Shown here: piece after piece, positions 40,323-53,755 of the stretch
Layout: the number at the start of each line of letters is the position of its first letter
Numbering within the stretch: the first letter of the stretch is position 1
NCBI RefSeq assembly: GCF_005860775.1
Contig: NZ_VCHQ01000032.1
Location: 1-64,000, forward strand
Length of the DNA: 64,000 nucleotides
Direction of reading: 5' to 3'
Source: Klebsiella indica
Lineage (GTDB): Bacteria > Pseudomonadota > Gammaproteobacteria > Enterobacterales > Enterobacteriaceae
The notes under the pieces: generated by a model
What the model was told of the DNA's origin: nothing
Databases searched by the model: none
The model's input: the letters and a program-made list of their open reading frames with translations, nothing else
Translations under genes and position numbers: made by a program

Positions 40323-41279
40323 TCAACCCCTGACGGCGAGACGAATGCAGTTTGCGTGTCCGGCCATTTTCAGCCGTTCAATCATATTGCTGGCGTTTTC
40401 TTTGCCCTTCAGCGGCCCAATCACTACCCGGTTCCAGCCGTTATTGGTGGTGATGTGCGAGGAGAAGCCTTCAAATGCCAGTTGAGCACGAACGGTCTCC
40501 GCCTGCTCGGCGCCTTTGAAAGACCCACACTGAATCATCCAGCTACGATCGTCTTTTTTCTCCGTCGCCGCGGCTTTTGGCGCGTCCTCAACGCGGGTCA
40601 CCGGAGCGGCGGCCTGAGTTTTAGGTTGCGTCGTATTGGTATGCGCAGGCGTTTGCAGCAGATCCTGATACGGCTGCTGATTTGATGCAGTTTGTTTCGG
40701 CTGCTGTACCGGTTTGGGCTGCTCCACAACCCGCGGCTGGGTGCGCGGCTGCTGGATCGGTGCCTGCTGCCGGGACTGCGCTAACTGTTGCTGAGCCAGA
40801 CGCTGACGCTGCAGCGTTTGCTGGCGCTGTGCCGGTGTTTGTTCGTTCCACGGCACTTCGGTCAACTGCGTGGGCTGTTGACGCATATCGGCCTGCATTT
40901 GCGCCAGTAGCTGACGCTGCTCGTCCGTCAGTTGCTCCGGCTTCATGACTTCGCCGCCGGCTGTCGGTTCCGTTGGCGCACGTACTCCAGGCTGGCGGCT
41001 CTCCAGCTCTTTAATATAGCGCCAGCGCTCTTCTGGCTTTGGCGGTAAACCGTTGCCTGTCGCCTGGCGATTTTGCAATACCGCGGTTTCTTCTTTCTTA
41101 TGGTGCGTAATGAAGTACAGTCCACCGATAAAGGCCACCAGCACGGCTGCCGCGATTGCGACCATAGCGGGTGACACCGCAGAAATGCCGCTTTGCTTGT
41201 TCCTTGAGCTTCGGGTATTGCTCTTTTTGCGCCGCGAAGAAGCCGGTTGGCTGCGGCGTACATAATCTCGTTGTGCCAC
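40323..41279 (-). CDS. ftsN: Essential cell division protein FtsN
   Basis: This 318-residue bitopic inner-membrane protein triggers septal peptidoglycan synthesis. Order: a basic cytoplasmic tail (MAQRDYVRRSQ), a membrane helix near residues 34-54, the short essential periplasmic segment (PEERWRYIKELESRQ), a long Gln/Pro-rich linker, and a C-terminal SPOR domain from about residue 240 (WMIQCGSFKGAEQAETV) that binds denuded glycan. Two SPOR cysteines are present. The start is GTG at 41279, as in E. coli. The linker is the variable part. Confidence 0.96.
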   Translation of the reverse strand: MAQRDYVRRSQPASSRRKKSNTRSSRNKQSGISAVSPAMVAIAAAVLVAFIGGLYFITHHKKEETAVLQNRQATGNGLPPKPEERWRYIKELESRQPGVRAPTEPTAGGEVMKPEQLTDEQRQLLAQMQADMRQQPTQLTEVPWNEQTPAQRQQTLQRQRLAQQQLAQSRQQAPIQQPRTQPRVVEQPKPVQQPKQTASNQQPYQDLLQTPAHTNTTQPKTQAAAPVTRVEDAPKAAATEKKDDRSWMIQCGSFKGAEQAETVRAQLAFEGFSSHITTNNGWNRVVIGPLKGKENASNMIERLKMAGHANCIRLAVRG

Positions 41280-41369
41280 TATCGTTTCGCTGTCTTATTC
41301 GTTTTTCAGCCCGACATGTTACTTAAGTGGCGGGCCTTTGACCAGAAGAGCAGGCCCGAAAGCCTGTGG

Positions 41370-42398
41370 TTATGTTCGGATATTGCGCGTACTACCGCGA
41401 ATAATCAGCTCGCAGTCGAGTAGTCGTGAACCGCTGTTGACGTTATGCCCATGCAACTGATCCAGCAAAAGCAGCATCGCTTCGCGGCCAATATCAAAAC
41501 GTGGTTGCGCAACTGTCGTCAATGGCGGATCGCAAAATTCAGACAAAGAGATGTTATCAAAACCCACAATAGAGAGATCTTCAGGCACTTTCAGACCGCG
41601 GCGTTTTGCCAGCGATAGCGCGCCCAGCGCCATAATATCGCTATGACAGAAGAGCGCCGTTGGCGGCACTGGCAGCGCCAGAAGTTGCTCCAGCGCCATG
41701 GCGCCGGCTTCATAAGTAAAATTGCCACGGGCGATGTAGTGCGGATCGACGGTTATTCCGCTGCGGCGCAGCGCCTGGACATAGCCTTGCAGGCGATAAT
41801 GACATAGCGGCATCTCTTCCGGCCCGGCGATACAGGCAATGTGGCGGTGCCCCAGCTCGCGCAGGTAGTTAACGGCATTGAATGCGGCGGTGAGGTTATC
41901 AATATGCACTGTCGGCAGCTCCAGCTCGGGAGCAAACTCGTTAGCCATGACCATTGGCGGCAGATTGAGCTGCTCTTCCACGCCAGCATCGAAGGGTAAA
42001 CGGGAGCCCAGCAGCAGCATCCCGTCGATCTGCTTGGTGATAATCAGATCGATAAAGGTTTTTTCCTGGCGATTCTGGTGGGCGCAATCGCCAATGAGGA
42101 CCAGATATTCCTGCTTTGCCGCCGTGACTTCAATACCGCGAATAATCTCGCTGAAAAAGGGATCGCAAATATCGGGCACAATCACCAGGATGGTGCGCGA
42201 TTCATTGCGTTTCATATTGCGTCCGAGCGATTGCGGCAGATAGCCGACTTCAAGTGCGGCCTGCTCTACCCGATTGCGGGTACTCTGCGAAACCTTATCG
42301 GGGTTCATTAACGCTCGGGATACGGTTGCCGTGGAGACGTTTGCCTTCTGGGCGACGTCTTTCATGGTGGCGGCAACAGCCTGTTTTTTGGGTTTCAC
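41370..42398 (-). CDS. cytR: LacI-family repressor CytR
   Basis: This 342-residue repressor of nucleoside uptake and catabolism genes acts with CRP and is released by cytidine. The N-terminal helix-turn-helix is TMKDVAQKANVSTATVSRALMNPD, and the rest is a periplasmic-binding-type effector domain. I chose the GTG at 42398, with CTCCT (AGGAG) seven bases upstream, giving the family length; a longer in-frame extension to 42455 looks untranslated. Confidence 0.93.
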   Translation of the reverse strand: MKPKKQAVAATMKDVAQKANVSTATVSRALMNPDKVSQSTRNRVEQAALEVGYLPQSLGRNMKRNESRTILVIVPDICDPFFSEIIRGIEVTAAKQEYLVLIGDCAHQNRQEKTFIDLIITKQIDGMLLLGSRLPFDAGVEEQLNLPPMVMANEFAPELELPTVHIDNLTAAFNAVNYLRELGHRHIACIAGPEEMPLCHYRLQGYVQALRRSGITVDPHYIARGNFTYEAGAMALEQLLALPVPPTALFCHSDIMALGALSLAKRRGLKVPEDLSIVGFDNISLSEFCDPPLTTVAQPRFDIGREAMLLLLDQLHGHNVNSGSRLLDCELIIRGSTRNIRT

Positions 42399-42548
42399 CT
42401 GTTTTCTCCTCGCTGACCGGCGCAGACACATCCCTGGCGTTCTGACATCAGCCACATTTTTAACAGATAGTACATCCAGAGAGTTACAGAATTTTCATCA
42501 AAAACGTGATGGAGGTTAGATTTTTCGATCCGCCTCGCAATAGACGTC

Positions 42549-45201
<2,653 letters not shown>

Positions 45202-45209
45202 GTTGCTGA

Positions 45210-45236
45210 AGAAGCCGCCTCAGGGCGGCTTTTTTG
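45210..45236 (+). terminator. rpmE terminator
   Basis: AGCCGCC-TCA-GGGCGGCT stem followed by T6. Confidence 0.9.
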
Positions 45237-45302
45237 TGTTTTTCACAGTGCAATACCGCGAAAGGAAAAGGGCAGCAGCACACTTTTGCCCTTTTTACTG
45301 GC

Positions 45303-45620
45303 TTAATATTCCCACGTATCCGGGTCGATCCCCATCTCACGCATAATCTGTTTCGCCGCTTCCGGGATTTCATCGCTGCGCTCTTTACGCAGGTCTTCAT
45401 CGTTAGGTAACGGTTGACCGGTAAAGGCATGCAGGAATGCTTCACACAACAGTTCGCTGTTGGTGGCGTGACGCAGGTTGTTCACCTGACGACGCGTGCG
45501 TTCATCGGTGAGGATTTTTAACACCTTCAGAGGAATGGAAACCGTAATTTTTTTTACTTGCTCACTCTTCTTACCGTGCTCAGCGTATGGGCTGATATAT
45601 TCGCCGCTCCATTCAGCCAT
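45303..45620 (-). CDS. metJ: Methionine repressor MetJ
   Basis: This 105-residue ribbon-helix-helix repressor uses S-adenosylmethionine as co-repressor. The DNA-contacting beta strand is [15 protein letters not shown] near residue 22-36. It controls metB, metF and other met genes through arrays of 8-bp Met boxes, two of which lie in this window. It is divergent from metB. E. coli yiiX, which usually lies between rpmE and metJ, is absent. Confidence 0.98.
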   Translation of the reverse strand: MAEWSGEYISPYAEHGKKSEQVKKITVSIPLKVLKILTDERTRRQVNNLRHATNSELLCEAFLHAFTGQPLPNDEDLRKERSDEIPEAAKQIMREMGIDPDTWEY

Positions 45621-45801
45621 GAGTTACCTTAATCCTCTGTTTATTTAGTTAAGGGCCAGAAATGCAAATTCAGGCCATACTTGCGCGTAGTTTACCGTAG
45701 AGGGGCGCGTCTGACACCAAACAAGCCGCCATGGATGTGCGCTAATGCATATAATTTTAACGGCTATTTCTCGTTTGCTCAATCTATACGCAAAGAAGTT
45801 T

Positions 45802-45833
45802 AGATGTCCAGATGTATTGACGTCCATTGTAAC
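45802..45833. promoter_or_regulatory. MetJ operator between metJ and metB
   Basis: Four tandem 8-mers resembling AGACGTCT are in register: AGATGTCC, AGATGTAT, TGACGTCC, ATTGTAAC. The first three are good matches. MetJ dimers bind side by side and repress both metJ and metBL. Confidence 0.88.
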
Positions 45834-45887
45834 AATGTTTACTCTGGAACCTGACTTTTCACCGATTCAGCTCAGGAACTCCCCAAC

Positions 45888-47048
45888 ATGACGCGTAAAC
45901 AGGCCACCATCGCAGTGCGTAGCGGTTTAAATGACGACGAGCAGTACGGTTGCGTTGTCCCGCCGATTCACCTCTCCAGCACCTATAACTTCACCGGATT
46001 TAACGAACCTCGCGCTCACGACTATTCTCGCCGCGGTAACCCAACCCGTGATGTGGTTCAGCGTGCGCTGGCAGAGCTGGAGGGCGGCGCAGGAGCGGTT
46101 CTGACCAATACCGGTATGTCGGCGATTCTGCTGGTTACCACCGTTTTCCTGAAACCTGGCGATCTGCTGGTGGCGCCGCATGACTGCTACGGCGGCAGCT
46201 ATCGCCTGTTTGATAGCCTGGCAAAACGCGGCAGCTATCGCGTGCGGTTTGTCGATCAGAATGACGAACAGGCGCTGAGCGCCGCGCTGGCGGAAAAACC
46301 GAAGCTGGTGCTGGTGGAAAGTCCAAGTAATCCATTGCTGAGGGTGGTGGATATTGCGAAAATCTGCGGGCTGGCGCGTGAGGCTGGCGCGGTGAGCGTC
46401 GTGGATAACACTTTCCTGAGCCCGGCATTGCAGAATCCGCTGGCGCTGGGCGCCGATCTGGTGTTGCATTCATGCACCAAATATTTGAACGGCCACTCTG
46501 ATGTGGTGGCCGGAGTGGTGATCGCCAAAGATCCGGCCACTGTCACCGAACTGGCATGGTGGGCGAATAATATCGGCGTTACCGGCGGCGCATTTGATAG
46601 CTACCTGCTGCTGCGTGGTTTACGTACGCTCTCTCCGCGTATGGAGGCGGCGCAACGTAATGCGCTGGCGATTGTCGGCTATCTGAAATCGCAACCGCTA
46701 GTAAAAAAACTGTACCATCCGTCGCTGCCGGAAAACCAGGGACATGAGATTGCGGCGCGTCAGCAAAAAGGTTTTGGCGCAATGTTAAGTTTCGAACTGG
46801 ATGGCGATGAGCAGACGCTGCGTCGTTTCCTGAGTGGACTATCCCTGTTCACGCTGGCGGAATCACTGGGAGGCGTAGAAAGCCTGATTTCCCATGCGGC
46901 GACAATGACTCACGCGGGCATGTCGCCTGAAGCGCGTGCGGCAGCGGGGATCTCAGAAACGCTGTTACGTATTTCAACCGGTATTGAAGATGGTGAAGAT
47001 TTAATTGCCGATCTGGAAAATGGCTTCCGGGCAGCAAACGAGGAATAA
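45888..47048 (+). CDS. metB: Cystathionine gamma-synthase
   Basis: This 386-residue PLP enzyme joins O-succinylhomoserine and cysteine to form cystathionine, the first step of the sulfur transfer branch to methionine. The PLP lysine is in LHSCTKYLNGHSDV near residue 198, with the YSRRGNPTRD and ESPSNPLLRVVD phosphate and pyridine contacts upstream. It is separated from metL by only two bases, forming the metBL operon. Confidence 0.98.
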   Translation: MTRKQATIAVRSGLNDDEQYGCVVPPIHLSSTYNFTGFNEPRAHDYSRRGNPTRDVVQRALAELEGGAGAVLTNTGMSAILLVTTVFLKPGDLLVAPHDCYGGSYRLFDSLAKRGSYRVRFVDQNDEQALSAALAEKPKLVLVESPSNPLLRVVDIAKICGLAREAGAVSVVDNTFLSPALQNPLALGADLVLHSCTKYLNGHSDVVAGVVIAKDPATVTELAWWANNIGVTGGAFDSYLLLRGLRTLSPRMEAAQRNALAIVGYLKSQPLVKKLYHPSLPENQGHEIAARQQKGFGAMLSFELDGDEQTLRRFLSGLSLFTLAESLGGVESLISHAATMTHAGMSPEARAAAGISETLLRISTGIEDGEDLIADLENGFRAANEE

Positions 47049-47050
47049 AC

Positions 47051-49483
47051 ATGAGTGTGATTGCGCAGGCAGGGGCGAAGGGTCGTCAACTGCACAAATT
47101 TGGTGGGAGTAGTTTAGCTGATGCGAAATGTTACCTGCGCGTCGCGGGGATCATGACGGAGTATTCGCAGGCGGGCGATATGATGGTCGTCTCTGCAGCA
47201 GGCAGTACCACCAACCAGTTGATCAGTTGGCTGAAGCTCAGCCAGACGGATCGCCTCTCTGCGCATCAGGTGCAACAATCGCTTCGTCGTTATCAGATGG
47301 ATCTGATATGTGGATTATTGTCAGCGGAGGCTGCGGATACGCTGATCGCGATGTTCATTCAGGATCTTGAACGGCTGGCCGCTCTGCTTGATGGCGGTGT
47401 TACGGATGCAGTCTACGCCGAGGTGGTCGGTCACGGTGAAGTCTGGTCAGCTCGCCTGATGGCGGCGGTGCTGAATCATCTGGGTATGGACGCCGCCTGG
47501 CTGGATGCGCGTAGCTTCTTACGCGCCGAGCGCTCCGCGCAGCCGCAAGTGGATGAGGGGTTGTCTTATCCACTTTTGCAACAACAGATGGCACAGCATC
47601 CGAATAAACGCCTGGTGGTGACGGGCTTTATTTCGCGCAACAACGCCGGGGAAACCGTGCTGCTGGGGCGTAACGGTTCCGACTACTCCGCCACGCAAAT
47701 TGGCGCCCTGGCCGGGGTGTCTCGCGTTACTATCTGGAGCGACGTGGCCGGGGTCTACAGTGCGGACCCGCGTAAGGTGAAAGATGCCTGTCTGCTGCCG
47801 CTGCTGCGTCTTGATGAAGCCAGCGAGCTGGCTCGTCTGGCGGCACCGGTGCTGCATGCCCGTACGTTACAGCCGGTATCCGGCAGCGATATCGATTTAC
47901 AATTACGCTGTAGCTACACCCCGGATCAGGGGTCGACGCGTATCGAACGCGTGCTGGCTTCCGGCACCGGGGCGCGTATTGTCACCAGCCATGATGATGT
48001 CTGCCTGATTGAGTTCCAGGTGCCGGCGGGTCAGGATTTCAAACTGACATATAAAGAGCTGGATGCGATTTTAAAACGCGCTCAGCTGCGTCCGCTGGCC
48101 GTCGGCGTTCATGCCGATCGTAAGCTGCTGCAGTTTTGCTATACCGCCGAAGTTGCTGACAGCGCGCTGAAACTCCTGGATGAGGCTGGCCTGCCGGGCG
48201 AGCTGCGCCTGCGTCAAAATCTGGCGCTGGTGGCGATGGTCGGCGCGGGGGTGACCCGTAATCCGCTGCACTGTCACCGCTTCTGGCAGCAACTGAAAGG
48301 GCAGCCGGTGGAGTTTACCTGGCAATCAGAAGAGGGGATCAGTCTGGTGGCGGTGCTGCGCGCCGGGCCAACCGAGAGCTTGATTCAGGGCCTGCATCAG
48401 TCGCTGTTCCGCGCGGAAAAGCGTATTGGTCTGGTGCTGTTTGGCAAAGGGAATATTGGTTCCCGCTGGCTGGAACTGTTTGCCCGCGAGCAGACCACGC
48501 TTTCCGCGCGCACGGGTTTTGAATTTATCCTTGCCGGGGTAGTGGATAGCCGCCGTAGCTTGCTCAATTATGCCGGTCTTGATGCCAGCCGCGCGCTGGC
48601 TTTCTTTAATGATGAAGCCGTGGAACAGGATGAAGAGTCGTTGTTCCTGTGGATGCGCGCGCATCCGTACGATGATTTGGTGGTGCTGGACGTGACAGCC
48701 AGCGAACAACTGGCCGATCAGTACCTCGATTTCGCCAGTCATGGTTTCCATGTTATCAGCGCAAATAAGCTGGCGGGCGCCAGTAGCAGCAGTAAGTATC
48801 GTCAAATCCGCGATGCGTTTGAGAAAACGGGCCGTCACTGGCTGTATAACGCCACCGTGGGGGCCGGTTTGCCGATAAACCACACGGTGCGCGATTTGAT
48901 TGATAGCGGCGATACCATTCTGGCGCTGAGCGGCATTTTCTCCGGCACGCTCTCGTGGTTATTTTTGCAGTTTGACGGTACGGTGCCGTTTATTGACCTT
49001 GTCGATCAGGCCTGGCAGCAGGGGTTGACTGAGCCGGACCCGCGGGTCGATCTTTCCGGGAAAGATGTCATGCGTAAGCTGGTGATTCTGGCGCGTGAAG
49101 CGGGCTATGACATCGAACCGGATCAGGTACGCGTCGAATCGCTGGTGCCAGTTCACTGCGAAGAGGGGTCTGTCGATCATTTCTTCGAGAATGGCGAAGA
49201 GCTGAATGACCAGATGCTGCAGCGCCTGGAAGCGGCGCGTGAAATGGGTCTGGTGTTGCGCTACGTGGCGCGTTTTGACGCCAATGGTAAAGCGCGCGTG
49301 GGCGTAGAAGCGGTGCGCGAAGATCATCCTCTGGCGTCGCTGCTGCCGTGCGATAACGTTTTTGCTATCGACAGCCGCTGGTATCGTGATAACCCGCTGG
49401 TGATCCGCGGGCCGGGTGCCGGTCGCGACGTCACCGCCGGCGCGATTCAGTCCGATATTAATCGACTGGCGCAATTGCTGTAA
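47051..49483 (+). CDS. metL: Bifunctional aspartokinase II/homoserine dehydrogenase II
   Basis: This 810-residue enzyme has an N-terminal aspartokinase (KFGGSSLADAK near residue 17, NGSDYSATQIGAL near 215), a central ACT-like region, and a C-terminal homoserine dehydrogenase starting near residue 460 with the NAD(P) loop LFGKGNIGSRW and the catalytic region NATVGAGLPI. It catalyses the first and third steps of the aspartate family pathway for methionine. It is not allosterically inhibited by threonine in E. coli. Confidence 0.97.
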   Translation: MSVIAQAGAKGRQLHKFGGSSLADAKCYLRVAGIMTEYSQAGDMMVVSAAGSTTNQLISWLKLSQTDRLSAHQVQQSLRRYQMDLICGLLSAEAADTLIAMFIQDLERLAALLDGGVTDAVYAEVVGHGEVWSARLMAAVLNHLGMDAAWLDARSFLRAERSAQPQVDEGLSYPLLQQQMAQHPNKRLVVTGFISRNNAGETVLLGRNGSDYSATQIGALAGVSRVTIWSDVAGVYSADPRKVKDACLLPLLRLDEASELARLAAPVLHARTLQPVSGSDIDLQLRCSYTPDQGSTRIERVLASGTGARIVTSHDDVCLIEFQVPAGQDFKLTYKELDAILKRAQLRPLAVGVHADRKLLQFCYTAEVADSALKLLDEAGLPGELRLRQNLALVAMVGAGVTRNPLHCHRFWQQLKGQPVEFTWQSEEGISLVAVLRAGPTESLIQGLHQSLFRAEKRIGLVLFGKGNIGSRWLELFAREQTTLSARTGFEFILAGVVDSRRSLLNYAGLDASRALAFFNDEAVEQDEESLFLWMRAHPYDDLVVLDVTASEQLADQYLDFASHGFHVISANKLAGASSSSKYRQIRDAFEKTGRHWLYNATVGAGLPINHTVRDLIDSGDTILALSGIFSGTLSWLFLQFDGTVPFIDLVDQAWQQGLTEPDPRVDLSGKDVMRKLVILAREAGYDIEPDQVRVESLVPVHCEEGSVDHFFENGEELNDQMLQRLEAAREMGLVLRYVARFDANGKARVGVEAVREDHPLASLLPCDNVFAIDSRWYRDNPLVIRGPGAGRDVTAGAIQSDINRLAQLL

Positions 49484-49529
49484 GATCGCGTAAAAGGTTC
49501 GTGTAAGCGCAGGCCATTTTATGCTGTCG

Positions 49530-49570
49530 CGCCCATCCGCCGTCCTGGCGGCCAGAGGATGGGCGCCTGG
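49530..49570. repeat. Fragment of the inverted-repeat family
   Basis: CGCCCATCC and GGATGGGCG flank a GCCGTCCTGGCGGCCAG core, the same core found in both large repeat arms, and the following CGCCTGGGTTCTC also resembles them. It is a short degenerate third copy beside the metL stop. Confidence 0.6.
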
Positions 49571-49618
49571 GTTCTCAGCAGAACGTCCCATTAACCTGAC
49601 ATAGCGGATCTTTTCAGA

Positions 49619-49759
49619 TTAATGTGCGGCAAAAACTTCTTTGGCGGCAAACAGGCCATTCAGAGCCGCCGGGAATCCGGCGTACACCGCCATCTGCATA
49701 ATAACTTCCGTCATTTCTTCTCGCGTCAGCCCGACATTTAACCCTGCGGCGAGATGCTC
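49619..49759 (-). pseudogene. 3' remnant of a carboxymuconolactone decarboxylase-family gene
   Basis: The minus strand encodes 46 residues ending in a stop: [18 protein letters not shown] then [20 protein letters not shown]. This is the C-terminal part of a CMD/AhpD-like family protein, whose normal length is about 120-130. The frame is cut by a stop immediately upstream, and the rest of the gene is gone. Confidence 0.65.
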
Positions 49760-49954
49760 TCATTGCCGTATCACAAGCCGTTAATCGCAGCATTACTCGC
49801 ATCATTTTCGGCCATTCAGCTTGAATGGGTAGTGTTTCGCCATCTGGACGATGCCAGCCAGCAGCTTCCGCCTGGCCTGGGTGTTGTGACACTGCCTGGC
49901 AACAATCGTTTGTCTGATGAGTTGATAGCAGTATTTGAAAAATCATGGGGTTAG
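49754..49954 (+). pseudogene. Unidentified coding fragment abutting the CMD remnant
   Basis: A plus-strand frame of 66 codons starts inside the CMD remnant and ends LPGNNRLSDELIAVFEKSWG. It has no ribosome binding site. It looks like the C-terminal tail of a larger protein, perhaps with a frameshift near its start, joined to the CMD fragment by deletion. I cannot name the family. Confidence 0.3.
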
Positions 49955-50047
49955 TGGACGTGACATGAATCAATTTCATCTTGTCTGAATATTCCTCACT
50001 CTTTACGCTGATTTTTCTATTGACGCCTGCATACTTTTCCGTCATTT

Positions 50048-50087
50048 TTACATCTGGACGTCTAAACGTATAGAAGTTCGCGATACG
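50048..50087 (+). promoter_or_regulatory. MetJ operator upstream of metF
   Basis: Successive 8-mers in register from 50048 (TACATCTG, GACGTCT centred at 50060, AACGTAT, AGAAGTTC) resemble AGACGTCT arrays as found before E. coli metF. The best match is GGACGTCT at 50056-50063. Confidence 0.75.
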
Positions 50088-50115
50088 ACAAACAAAAATG
50101 CGATTGATGAGGTAA

Positions 50116-51006
<891 letters not shown>

Positions 51007-51014
51007 TTATTTTC

Positions 51015-51047
51015 TCAGCGGCGGCGATACTCTCTCGCCGCCGTTTC
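51015..51047 (+). terminator. metF terminator
   Basis: AGCGGCGGCGA and TCGCCGCCGTTT form a strong GC stem with a short loop, starting about ten bases after the metF stop. Confidence 0.75.
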
Positions 51048-51130
51048 TGGGTTCCGTGACCCGGCAGAATCGTTAAAACAGGTTTGTTATCCGTCTCATA
51101 CATACCCGCCAAAGGTGGGCATGTGTGCCT

Positions 51131-51527
51131 GATGCCGTTCACTTAAGCAAATCATCGGTGTTGTCTTTTGTTTTATTTGCCAGCGGCAATCGCATTATCG
51201 GTGGTTTAAACGAAAACCTGATTCGGTTGATTCACTAACTGAGCTGATACGGGCTGAAATATAAAGGATATAACTTTTTTTATAATTTTCAGCCTCTGAA
51301 AAGCCACTGACGAATAACGGACTCACCGCATGGGGGTTGGGCGCATCAAGGAAACCTGGCGAGAACGCAGGCGCGCATCCAGGACTGGCCGCCAGGACGG
51401 CGGCCAGAGGGCGGGTCGAGACAGGGACGTCGAGTCCCGCCCGGTCCGCCAGATGAAGCCGGAGTGGAGCGGACCGCGGAGCGGCAGGTTTTCAGCGCAA
51501 TGCCGGGGGTGCAGGGGGACGGGCGAA
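51131..51527. repeat. Right arm of the long inverted repeat
   Basis: This is the reverse complement of 1-476, lacking the 76-bp module. Recognisable blocks include TTAAGCAAATCATCGGTG, CGCATTATCGGTGGTTTAAA and GGCCGCCAGGACGGCGGCCAG. A few substitutions separate the copies. It sits where the katG region of E. coli would be. Confidence 0.85.
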
Positions 51528-51730
51528 ACGTCCCCCTGCCCGTTCACACGCTGTGGATATAACGAATATCCGCGTATTTATCGTGAACGGAACAGACCAC
51601 GGAATCTGAATGGGCGAAAATGAAAAATGCGCCATATTCGCCATAACCACCGATTAGCGGAGCTGCTTACCCGCCATAACACCGGATGCATCTCCCTCAA
51701 TTGACCAGCATTAGGGCATATGTGCCGGGT
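51528..51730. other. Spacer between the repeat and gldA
   Basis: About 200 bases, AT-richer than the repeat, with no convincing gene. It lies beyond the 3' end of gldA. Confidence 0.5.
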
Positions 51731-52834
51731 TCACTCCCACTCTTGCAGGAAGCGTTGACCGTACTGGTCGGCGACCAGTAATGCCGCATAGACCTGATCC
51801 GGTGTCGCGCCGCCGGGCATATTGTGGATCGTTTCGCCTTCAGCGCAGGCGGCTTCCGCCACGGTGCGCATTTTTTGTGGAATGTCCACTTTAATATCCA
51901 GTTGCGCCAGGGTGACAGGCAACCCTACGCTATGGCACAGCGCCGCTACGGTTTCGATCTCTTCCACTGGCGCATTTTCCAGCACCAGTTGAGTGAGCGT
52001 ACCAAAGGCCACTTTTTCACCATGATAGTAGCGGTGTGCATCCGGAATGGCGGTCAGGCCGTTGTGGATAGCGTGCGCCGCCGCCAGGCCGCCGCTTTCA
52101 AAACCGACGCCGCTCAGGTAGGTATTGGCTTCAATAATGCGCTCCAGCGCCGGGGTGACAACATGCTGTTCCGCTGCCAGCATCGCTTTTTCGCCTTCTT
52201 CAATCAGCGTGTTGTAACACAATTCAGCCAGCGCCAGTGCCGCCTGGGTACACTGACCGCCCGCCATGGTGATCGCGCCGCTTCGTGAGCAGGCACGCGC
52301 TTCAAACCAGGTGGCCAGCGCATCGCCGATCCCCGCCGCCAGCAGGCGTGCTGGCGCGCCGGCCACAATTTGCGTATCGACAATCACCCTATTTGGATTG
52401 TGCGGCAGCATCAGGTAGCTGTCGAATTCACCGTCATCGGAATAGATAACCGACAGGGCGCTGCACGGCGCATCGGTTGAGGCAATCGTCGGCGCAATGA
52501 CCACTGGCAGATTCATAAAGTGTGCTAATGCTTTTGCGGTATCCAGCGTTTTACCGCCGCCGATACCCAGTACGGCCGTACAGTGTGCCGAAGCGGCGAT
52601 CTCGCGTAATCGATTGATTTCATTATGTGAGCACTCGCCGCCGAAGGGAGCGATTTCGGCAATCAGGCCAGCATCTGCCAGACTTTTGCGCAGTGTTTCT
52701 TCGGCAAAACCGAGTACGAATTTATCGCCAACGATGAGCCAGCGTTCAGCCAGCGGTTTGAGGTATCCGCCCAGGCGAGTCATTACGCCTGCGCCCTGAA
52801 TATATTTACCGGGTGATTGAATAATGCGATCCAT
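51731..52834 (-). CDS. gldA: Glycerol dehydrogenase
   Basis: This 367-residue zinc-dependent group III alcohol dehydrogenase oxidises glycerol to dihydroxyacetone with NAD+, or reduces dihydroxyacetone, hydroxyacetone and methylglyoxal in reverse. [13 protein letters not shown] near residue 94 binds NAD; the zinc ligands are the Asp in [12 protein letters not shown] near 171 and histidines in [10 protein letters not shown] near 254 and [10 protein letters not shown] near 271. It follows fsaB on the same strand, 55 bases away. Confidence 0.96.
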   Translation of the reverse strand: MDRIIQSPGKYIQGAGVMTRLGGYLKPLAERWLIVGDKFVLGFAEETLRKSLADAGLIAEIAPFGGECSHNEINRLREIAASAHCTAVLGIGGGKTLDTAKALAHFMNLPVVIAPTIASTDAPCSALSVIYSDDGEFDSYLMLPHNPNRVIVDTQIVAGAPARLLAAGIGDALATWFEARACSRSGAITMAGGQCTQAALALAELCYNTLIEEGEKAMLAAEQHVVTPALERIIEANTYLSGVGFESGGLAAAHAIHNGLTAIPDAHRYYHGEKVAFGTLTQLVLENAPVEEIETVAALCHSVGLPVTLAQLDIKVDIPQKMRTVAEAACAEGETIHNMPGGATPDQVYAALLVADQYGQRFLQEWE

Positions 52835-52889
52835 TTCTATTCCTCCTGGATGACCGGATACCGCCCCTCCGGGCGGCTCACCGATCGGG

Positions 52890-53552
52890 TTACAGGTTCA
52901 GCGTTCCAAAAGCGTTATTCCAGTCCAGCTCAAACTTCTCTATGGCCGACTCTACCGCAGGCGTGCCAAGCATTTGTTGCGCGACATCTAACGGAAGGGT
53001 GATTGCTTCACAACCGGCCAGCAGGCAATCCAGAGCCTGGCGGGGGGTTTTGAAGCTGGCGGCCAGAACTCTGCTTTCCGGAGCATGCAGTTCCAGCAGG
53101 GATTGCAGCTCCTGTACCATACGGATGCCGTCTCCGCCTTGTGCGTCCACGCGGTTGACGTAAGGCGCGACGTATTTTGCTCCCGCCAGAGCGGCCAGCA
53201 GGCCCTGGGAGGCGCTGTATACCGCGGTGCCGAGTGTGGAAATGCCTTCTTTTTTCAACAGTTTGATGGCCGCCAGACCTTCGGCGGTGACCGGGATTTT
53301 TACCACGATACCGGGTATGGCGTTGCTCAGGCGTTTAGCTTCTTCCACCATGCCCTGGGCATCGCGACTCATGGTTTGGGCGAACAAAATACCTTCCGGC
53401 CCGACGGCTTTTTGCAGTCGCGGCAGAACATCCCAGATCGGCGTTTTACCGGCGGCGATAATACTGGGGTTGGTTGTCACTCCGGCTAGTGGGTAGATAC
53501 GTGCCAGACGTTCAACTTCTGCTACGTTTGCGGTGTCCAGATAGAGTTCCAT
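52890..53552 (-). CDS. fsaB: Fructose-6-phosphate aldolase 2 (TalC)
   Basis: This 220-residue transaldolase-like enzyme (called fsaB or talC) cleaves fructose-6-phosphate to dihydroxyacetone and glyceraldehyde-3-phosphate. The Schiff-base lysine lies in [12 protein letters not shown] near residue 85. The product dihydroxyacetone is the substrate of the neighbouring GldA, explaining the gldA-fsaB pairing. In E. coli ptsA and the frw/pfl genes lie upstream; here they are missing and yijO follows directly. Confidence 0.96.
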   Translation of the reverse strand: MELYLDTANVAEVERLARIYPLAGVTTNPSIIAAGKTPIWDVLPRLQKAVGPEGILFAQTMSRDAQGMVEEAKRLSNAIPGIVVKIPVTAEGLAAIKLLKKEGISTLGTAVYSASQGLLAALAGAKYVAPYVNRVDAQGGDGIRMVQELQSLLELHAPESRVLAASFKTPRQALDCLLAGCEAITLPLDVAQQMLGTPAVESAIEKFELDWNNAFGTLNL

Positions 53553-53755
53553 AGTGCTTTCCTCAATGCATAATTCAGAGATGTTGAGGTAAGGATAGGG
53601 CTTTCACTTGCCGCGTTGCCAGATGACAAATTTGCCAAAAACTGGATAAATGTACGCATTGTCATTAAGGATGATTTAGATCACGTTTACCGGCTTACCT
53701 GGTATTACCCGGATACAGGGTGGCAGAAAAGGCGAAAGGTGGAACTTACAAAAAT

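Noticed and set aside
40560-40900. Tandem repeat in the ftsN linker
   Set aside because: It is the normal low-complexity Gln/Pro-rich periplasmic linker of FtsN, not an unusual repeat.
49614-50045. 143-codon minus-strand frame between metL and metF as a real gene
   Set aside because: A different frame encodes the recognisable CMD remnant; this one has no ribosome binding site or family likeness.
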